Source of the DNA: a virus
Virus record (IMG/VR): IMGVR_UViG_3300032304_001010
Location: 1 to 24,021 of that record
Reading direction: 5' to 3' (one strand)
DNA length: 24,021 nt
In this document: in pieces, positions 20,106 through 24,021 of the stretch
Position numbering within the stretch: position 1 is the first letter of the stretch
How the letters are laid out: every line of letters begins with the position of its first letter
The notes under the pieces: model-generated
Database searches by the model: none
What the model was told of the DNA's origin: nothing
Seen by the model: the letters and a program-made list of their open reading frames with translations, nothing else
Translations under genes and position numbers: made by a program

Positions 20106-21155
20106 ATGCCAACACTCCCACCAACCACGATCGAGGGCGTTGAATCCGGCACGGGTTCGCTCTCCGTAGGCTCCGACGGGCTCATCTCTCGCGAGGTGGA
20201 GCTGCGGTTCCTCGTCATGTGCCTCGACGGCTACACGGCTGCGGAGGCCAAGGGGCAGGAGTTGGCCCCGCTCTACTACGACGGCCACCGCCGCGGCGAC
20301 ATCCGTTGCACGCCCGTCGGGGGCGGCTGGTATCAGATCGTATGCACCTACAACAACACGGGCGTGGATGCCTATGGGACGTGGGGCGTCGAGAACCCCG
20401 ACGGCGTCAAAGTAGTGCCGGCAGGTATTTCGGTAGACACCACCGGCGGCACGGAGCACGTCACGCAGGCTCTCTACGCTGAGTTTTGGGAGGAGAGTGG
20501 CGGCCAAGGCACCGAAGACGAAGCGCGGGCAGTGAATGTCTCTGGCGATCAAGTCAACGGGATTAGCAAGACTACTCCGGCATTCAACTTCACCGAAACG
20601 TGGCTTGTTCCTTCGTGGTACTTGATGGTTGGTGCTCAGAAGAAGGATGTCGCCGAAGACGGCGAGCAAGACCCTGGCCCGACGATCCCATACGCACAAA
20701 AACTTCGAGACCTGACAGGCACAGTAAACAAAGAGAAATGGAGAATCTTCCAAAAGGGTGAAGTGCTTTTTTTGGGGGCGAGATATGACGTATCTCGCGG
20801 CTCAAGCATGGTTCCCGTCACGTTCTCGTTTTCTGTCCAGAAAACATACGTCGAAAGAAACGTGCCGGACCCAGAAAATCCAGGGCAAAACAAACAGGTT
20901 CCGGGCCTTCAAATCGGCTCAATCCAGGTCTACACAAAACTTGGGTGGGACTACTACTGGGTGGAATACGAAGACGCTGTTGATACAGACGGCCAGCGTG
21001 CATTCAAGCGGCCGAAGCGCGTGTTTGTGGATCAGATTTACGAGCAAGTTGACTTCAAAGAACTTGGCATTGGCGATCAGTGGGGGCAGCACTTTCTCTT
21101 TACCGGCGAGACGTTTGCTCACCCACTTGATCCCGCAAAGAACAACATTGTATGA
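20106..21155 (+). CDS. Tail-tip region protein, hypothetical
   Basis: 349 residues starting three bases after the tape-measure stop. The opening (TTIEGVESGTGSLSVGSDGLISREVELRFLVMCLDGYTAAEAKG) and the mixed beta pattern fit a distal-tail or tail-tip structural protein, as expected immediately after a tape measure, but I find no named domain. Later segments include FTETWLVPSWYLMVG, GEVLFLGARYDVSRGSSMVPVTFSFSVQ and WDYYWVEYEDAV. The middle to 3' part (about 20520-21150) is clearly more AT-rich than the start, which may indicate a newer, recombined C-terminal part. It overlaps the next gene by ATGA. Confidence 0.65.
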   Translation: MPTLPPTTIEGVESGTGSLSVGSDGLISREVELRFLVMCLDGYTAAEAKGQELAPLYYDGHRRGDIRCTPVGGGWYQIVCTYNNTGVDAYGTWGVENPDGVKVVPAGISVDTTGGTEHVTQALYAEFWEESGGQGTEDEARAVNVSGDQVNGISKTTPAFNFTETWLVPSWYLMVGAQKKDVAEDGEQDPGPTIPYAQKLRDLTGTVNKEKWRIFQKGEVLFLGARYDVSRGSSMVPVTFSFSVQKTYVERNVPDPENPGQNKQVPGLQIGSIQVYTKLGWDYYWVEYEDAVDTDGQRAFKRPKRVFVDQIYEQVDFKELGIGDQWGQHFLFTGETFAHPLDPAKNNIV

Positions 21156-21868
21156 GCGACGCCTTCCGCAAGGTCCGGCCTGGCGAGCCTGTCCGCGTGG
21201 CGGCCTCAGCCTGGAACCGGATCATCGACCAGGTCGTCACCAAGCCGCGATTCGATGGCGAAGGATCGGCGTGGCCGGAGACAAACTTCCGGGTGCGGTG
21301 CAAAAACTTCACCTCCACCGGCATTTCCCGCTGGGGCGTGCTCCAGATCAGCAACGTGCTTGAGCAGCCGACCGGCGTCGGCAGCCAGTTCGAGCAGTGG
21401 CCCGGCGTCGTTGGAGTCACGCCGTCTTCGCTGTCCGGCGGCGGTGCTGCCTATGCGGTGGCGGTCGAGCCGATCCCGGCCGGGTCCATCGGCAAGGCTG
21501 CGATTGACGGCGTCGTGCAGGCGAAGGTGCTGGTGCTCTGCACGGGGCACCAATACGCCAAGCCGAAGTCGAGCGAGATCGACTACCTGGAGACGTGCGA
21601 GGCTGGGCCGTTCCGGATCATCTGGAAAGGGCCGACCGGGCCGGCAAACCCGACCGGCGTCACCGGCCCCACCAAGCCGTGGGCGTTGCTCTCTTTCTGC
21701 AACGATCGCATCCCGGAAAGTTATCCCGGCCACTCCACCGGCTCCACCCAGCTCCTCGGCCACGGCAAGGGCTCCACCGGTGCCAGCGGATGCGACACCG
21801 GCCTGCAGTGGTATTCCGTGACCGAGTGCTCGGGAAACCCGTCCTACGCCTCGTCCTACTTCCTCTGA
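21152..21868 (+). CDS. Tail-tip region protein, hypothetical
   Basis: 238 residues. The N-terminus (FRKVRPGEPVRVAASAWNRIIDQV) is a helical segment I recall from tail-region proteins of related phages. A beta-rich core (RWGVLQISNVLEQP, YAVAVEPIPAGSIGKAAIDGVVQAKVLV) follows, then a Gly/Thr/Pro-rich region with collagen-like triplets (GPTGPANPTGVTGPT) and a Ser/Thr/Gly-rich end with two close Cys. Collagen-like stretches are common in phage fibres and could form a trimer. It is coupled to the upstream gene by ATGA. A role in the tail tip or fibre base is inferred from place. Confidence 0.6.
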   Translation: MSDAFRKVRPGEPVRVAASAWNRIIDQVVTKPRFDGEGSAWPETNFRVRCKNFTSTGISRWGVLQISNVLEQPTGVGSQFEQWPGVVGVTPSSLSGGGAAYAVAVEPIPAGSIGKAAIDGVVQAKVLVLCTGHQYAKPKSSEIDYLETCEAGPFRIIWKGPTGPANPTGVTGPTKPWALLSFCNDRIPESYPGHSTGSTQLLGHGKGSTGASGCDTGLQWYSVTECSGNPSYASSYFL

Positions 21869-21875
21869 GACAACC

Positions 21876-22214
21876 ATGCCCGAAGCATTCGCCAGCCGCG
21901 GCTACCGGCTCTCCACCACCGGCACCACCTACGTCGCCACGGGCGTGACCGGGACAACTGGCACCACCGGCGTGACGCTCGTGCGGTCGATCTCGGTCGC
22001 CAACGTGGACATTTCCAACGCCGCTGCGGTGACGGTGCGGCTGCACCAGGGGGCGACGGGGTATGCCTTGGCCGCCAACGTCAACGTGGCGACCGGCACC
22101 CGCTACGAGGTGCTGACCGCACCTCTGGCGGTGAGGCAGGGGGATTCGGTGTCAGCCACGGCGTCGGCGGTTGACCGGCTCGAGGTGGTGGTGTCGTCGC
22201 TGGAGATCACCTGA
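21876..22214 (+). CDS. Small beta-rich tail/fibre-associated protein
   Basis: 112 residues starting seven bases after the previous stop. The first part is a Thr/Gly/Val repeat (STTGTTYVATGVTGTTGTTG), then VRSISVANVDISNAAAVTVRLHQGATGYALAANVNVATGTRYEVL and a final strand-rich segment. The composition and regular alternation point to a beta-sandwich or fibre-like fold. The pattern of ISVANVDISNAAAVTVRL is common in small virion proteins described as decorating or fibre components. No enzyme motif or signal peptide is present. It ends two bases before the next gene. Confidence 0.6.
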   Translation: MPEAFASRGYRLSTTGTTYVATGVTGTTGTTGVTLVRSISVANVDISNAAAVTVRLHQGATGYALAANVNVATGTRYEVLTAPLAVRQGDSVSATASAVDRLEVVVSSLEIT

Positions 22215-22216
22215 GC

Positions 22217-23584
22217 GTGGAGATCCGGTTCAAGGATGGGATGCCGTTGATGGTTGGCGGGCAGGTGGCCGGCAGCCAGACGTGTTGCTGTGAGAATCCG
22301 CCGCCGCCTCGGTGCTTTTGCGCCGACCTGTGCTCCTACGACATTGAGCTGGTTTCTCCTGCGATCACTCGCGTGACGATCCCATCAAATGATTGCTTCG
22401 CTGCCACATATCCAACAAACACAACTAGCGTCTTCGCCGACGACTGGGTGTTCCCAGAAACCGACTTCGGGGACTTTGTTCCTTGCACCGAAGCGGAAGG
22501 ACTGGTTGGCGTTATCAAGCCAGTTTCCGTGTTTTCCGTTGCCCGGAGATTCTCTGGTGATTTTGAGGCATCGACTTGGGTGTACGTCCTGCTTTGTGAA
22601 CCGGCAGACCCCGGCAAAGAGGAGGCGATAGTTAGCATTCGGGTCAAACTGCGAATGGCTTGCGATCCGACAACTGAGCAACTCTACGTTGAGGTGCAAT
22701 CATCGGCTTACGTCGGAGACTTCGACGACGAAGCTTTTAGGTCTAGCATTGAAGTCAACAACTATGGTTTTTATCGACCGCCTAGCACATGCATGGTGCC
22801 AGGAAAAAGGATTTGCATAACAGACCCAGTGCCGTGGTTTAGAACATCGTTTCTTGACACACCACTGGATGTCATTGTCCGGCTTGATGAGACTTCGCTT
22901 GGGCCTTACACGCTTGGTCGGCCGGAGGGGGAGGAGCGCGGCGACAGCCCAAACCCATACCGTGCGATGTACGACTCGGTTGTCGAAAACACTGAGTTCA
23001 CCTTCCGCATCACCTCGCGGCCTAACTGCGATTCGCCCATCGCGTGCAACTGCGACGCATCGCTTGGCGGGATGCGGGTTTTACTTGGCAATCTAAAATC
23101 ATTAAGCGTCAATCCAGAATACTACGAAGTTGGCAGCTCGCTAGTTGATTTTGTTCAGATGGATCCCGACCAAACCGTTTCTTGGCAAGGCCCGTTCGGG
23201 TTTTACGAATACACGCAACTAGACCCCGACGGGCCGCAAGACGGCGACGGCAACTACACACGCCGCCTGTGGTACCAGCGCGCAGAGCTCTATTGCGACG
23301 TGATTGACGGAGTCGCCCAGTGGTTCGTGCTTTTCACGAGCTTCAGAGATATCTACGACGAAGCCGGAACATCCACGCACCGGTCATACGACGAGTGGGT
23401 TGGAAAGATCGACTGCCGCAAGGCGTGCGAAGACCTGGATAACTTCATCGACAAAGATGAACCAGTGCCAATGGGAGAGCCGTATGAGATTGAATACCTC
23501 GGACGAACAACCGAAACCGGATACCTTGAGTGCGATCCTCCACCAAGACTCACAATCCGCCTCACGCAAATCGTCCTTTGTTGA
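22217..23584 (+). CDS. Cys-rich N-terminus tail-region protein, hypothetical
   Basis: 455 residues from GTG 22217, which follows the upstream stop by two bases. The N-terminus has an unusual Cys cluster, TCCCENPPPPRCFCADLC (about residues 22-39), which could bind metal or iron-sulphur as in some tail-spike tips, though the spacing does not match a family I can name. The rest is large, strand-rich and acidic, with additional Cys pairs (SPIACNCDASLGG, DCRKACEDL). From about 22340 on, the DNA is clearly less GC-rich than its neighbours and uses more AT-ending codons, a sign of recent exchange, as expected for a receptor-binding or host-range protein. Function is inferred only from position and composition. 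Confidence 0.6.
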   Translation: MEIRFKDGMPLMVGGQVAGSQTCCCENPPPPRCFCADLCSYDIELVSPAITRVTIPSNDCFAATYPTNTTSVFADDWVFPETDFGDFVPCTEAEGLVGVIKPVSVFSVARRFSGDFEASTWVYVLLCEPADPGKEEAIVSIRVKLRMACDPTTEQLYVEVQSSAYVGDFDDEAFRSSIEVNNYGFYRPPSTCMVPGKRICITDPVPWFRTSFLDTPLDVIVRLDETSLGPYTLGRPEGEERGDSPNPYRAMYDSVVENTEFTFRITSRPNCDSPIACNCDASLGGMRVLLGNLKSLSVNPEYYEVGSSLVDFVQMDPDQTVSWQGPFGFYEYTQLDPDGPQDGDGNYTRRLWYQRAELYCDVIDGVAQWFVLFTSFRDIYDEAGTSTHRSYDEWVGKIDCRKACEDLDNFIDKDEPVPMGEPYEIEYLGRTTETGYLECDPPPRLTIRLTQIVLC

Positions 23585-24021
23585 GCGATACAAAGCCATC
23601 CGTGCGGCGAAGCAGGCAGCTCCCGCCACGCCACCGCCCGCCATGCCCGGCTTCCTAGAGCGTGTCGGAAACTTCGCCACGTCCGCCATCCGGCACGTCG
23701 GCGAGGGGGCACCACGCTGCACCGAGGAGGAGGTGGCGGCGAGGTTCGCGATCTGCCAATCCAACGAGTGCGGGCTGTTCAAAGAGAACCGCTGCATGAA
23801 ATGCGGCTGCGGCCTGAGCGGGCAGCGGGGGTTGGTGTCGAAACTCTCGTGGGCCGGCGAGTCGTGCCCGGTCGGGAAGTGGGGGCCGATCACCAGGGAA
23901 AAAACAGAGGTTGACGGCTGTTCACCTACGGGGACACTCGCAAGAGACGCCAACCACGGAGGTGCGGATGGCCGAGAAGTTGCGGACGGCAGTTCTCCAG
24001 AATATCCCCGCCAGGACACGG
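23484..24021 (+). CDS. Cys-rich putative zinc-binding phage protein (3' end outside window)
   Basis: The frame is open from ATG 23484 to the window end, giving at least 179 residues. It overlaps the end of the previous gene by 101 bases in another frame; GGGAGAG lies just before the ATG. The N-terminal 40 residues are low complexity and overlap coding, so a later start is possible. The clear domain is ERVGNFATSAIRHVGEG, then CTEEEVAARFAICQSNECGLFKENRCMKCGCGL and the ending ESCPVGKWG. I recall this Cys pattern (C-x4-C, C-x2-C-x-C, CPxGKW) from small phage tail-region proteins; the Cys probably hold zinc. After GKW the sequence is Gly/Asp-rich and unassigned. Confidence 0.65.
   Translation, partial: MRLNTSDEQPKPDTLSAILHQDSQSASRKSSFVERYKAIRAAKQAAPATPPPAMPGFLERVGNFATSAIRHVGEGAPRCTEEEVAARFAICQSNECGLFKENRCMKCGCGLSGQRGLVSKLSWAGESCPVGKWGPITREKTEVDGCSPTGTLARDANHGGADGREVADGSSPEYPRQDT

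Noticed and set aside
1-24021. Integron integrase or other recombinase in the window
   Set aside because: No tyrosine or serine recombinase motifs were seen in any credible plus- or minus-strand frame; the array appears to lack its own integrase here.
1-24021. tRNA, rRNA or known riboswitch
   Set aside because: No cloverleaf-like segment or recognised RNA motif was noticed by eye in the intergenic spaces, which are mostly under 150 bases.

Overview
The window is one gene-dense, single-direction (+ strand) segment of a tailed-phage or prophage genome. It is GC-rich throughout, genes overlap by ATGA, GTGA or TGATG junctions, and there is no convincing minus-strand gene. The order is lambda-like: terminase large subunit (5' end cut by the window), a small gpW-like protein, portal, prohead protease fused to a Mu gpT-like major capsid protein, a DUF2190 decoration-type protein, a gpFII-like head-tail joining protein, tail completion proteins, tail-tube-type proteins, a tail assembly chaperone with an overlapping second frame, the tape measure, and tail-tip or fibre-region proteins. 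The attC style, the small-protein families and the tail-tip proteins suggest a planctomycete host. That is inference from recalled families, not proven here.

The outstanding region is 1796-5758, between the terminase and portal blocks. It holds ten small ORFs separated by eight sites of about 90 bp with integron attC architecture. Each site has inverted R boxes (GAGAAC/GTTCTC type), a 6-nt spacer on one side and a 5-nt spacer on the other, L arms GATCA and TGCATC, and two extrahelical bases six base pairs apart that are kept in every site although the stem sequence varies. Read on the minus strand this matches the classic attC layout (R''-5 nt-L''...L'-6 nt-R'). No integrase gene is visible, so this is a CALIN-like cassette array inside a virion gene operon. 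In six of the eight sites the start codon, and usually the ribosome binding site, lie inside the attC. The 3' arm then encodes a shared leader ending in S/P-A-S-x-G-S, and several ORFs stop at the TGA of the next R box (TGAGAAC). Cassette products are mostly unknown. Two end in a DUF551 domain, five share a helical LTDEERE...LLERL module, and two have a membrane segment just after the attC leader.

Region 5759-6468 carries a perfect inverted repeat, two very small ORFs (one membrane, one acidic) and the gpW-like gene behind a promoter-like leader. Region 6469-12119 is the head module plus a probable lectin-like surface protein. Region 12187-15471 is a four-gene carbohydrate block (GH130-like beta-propeller, two methyltransferases, a family 2 glycosyltransferase) placed in the middle of the structural operon, perhaps for modifying virion or host-surface glycans. 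Region 15468-24021 is the tail module. The promoter-like leader before the gpW-like gene recurs before the first tail-tube gene: an extended -10 motif TGGTAYACTGRTG, a short hairpin, then CAGGAGCCTCC.
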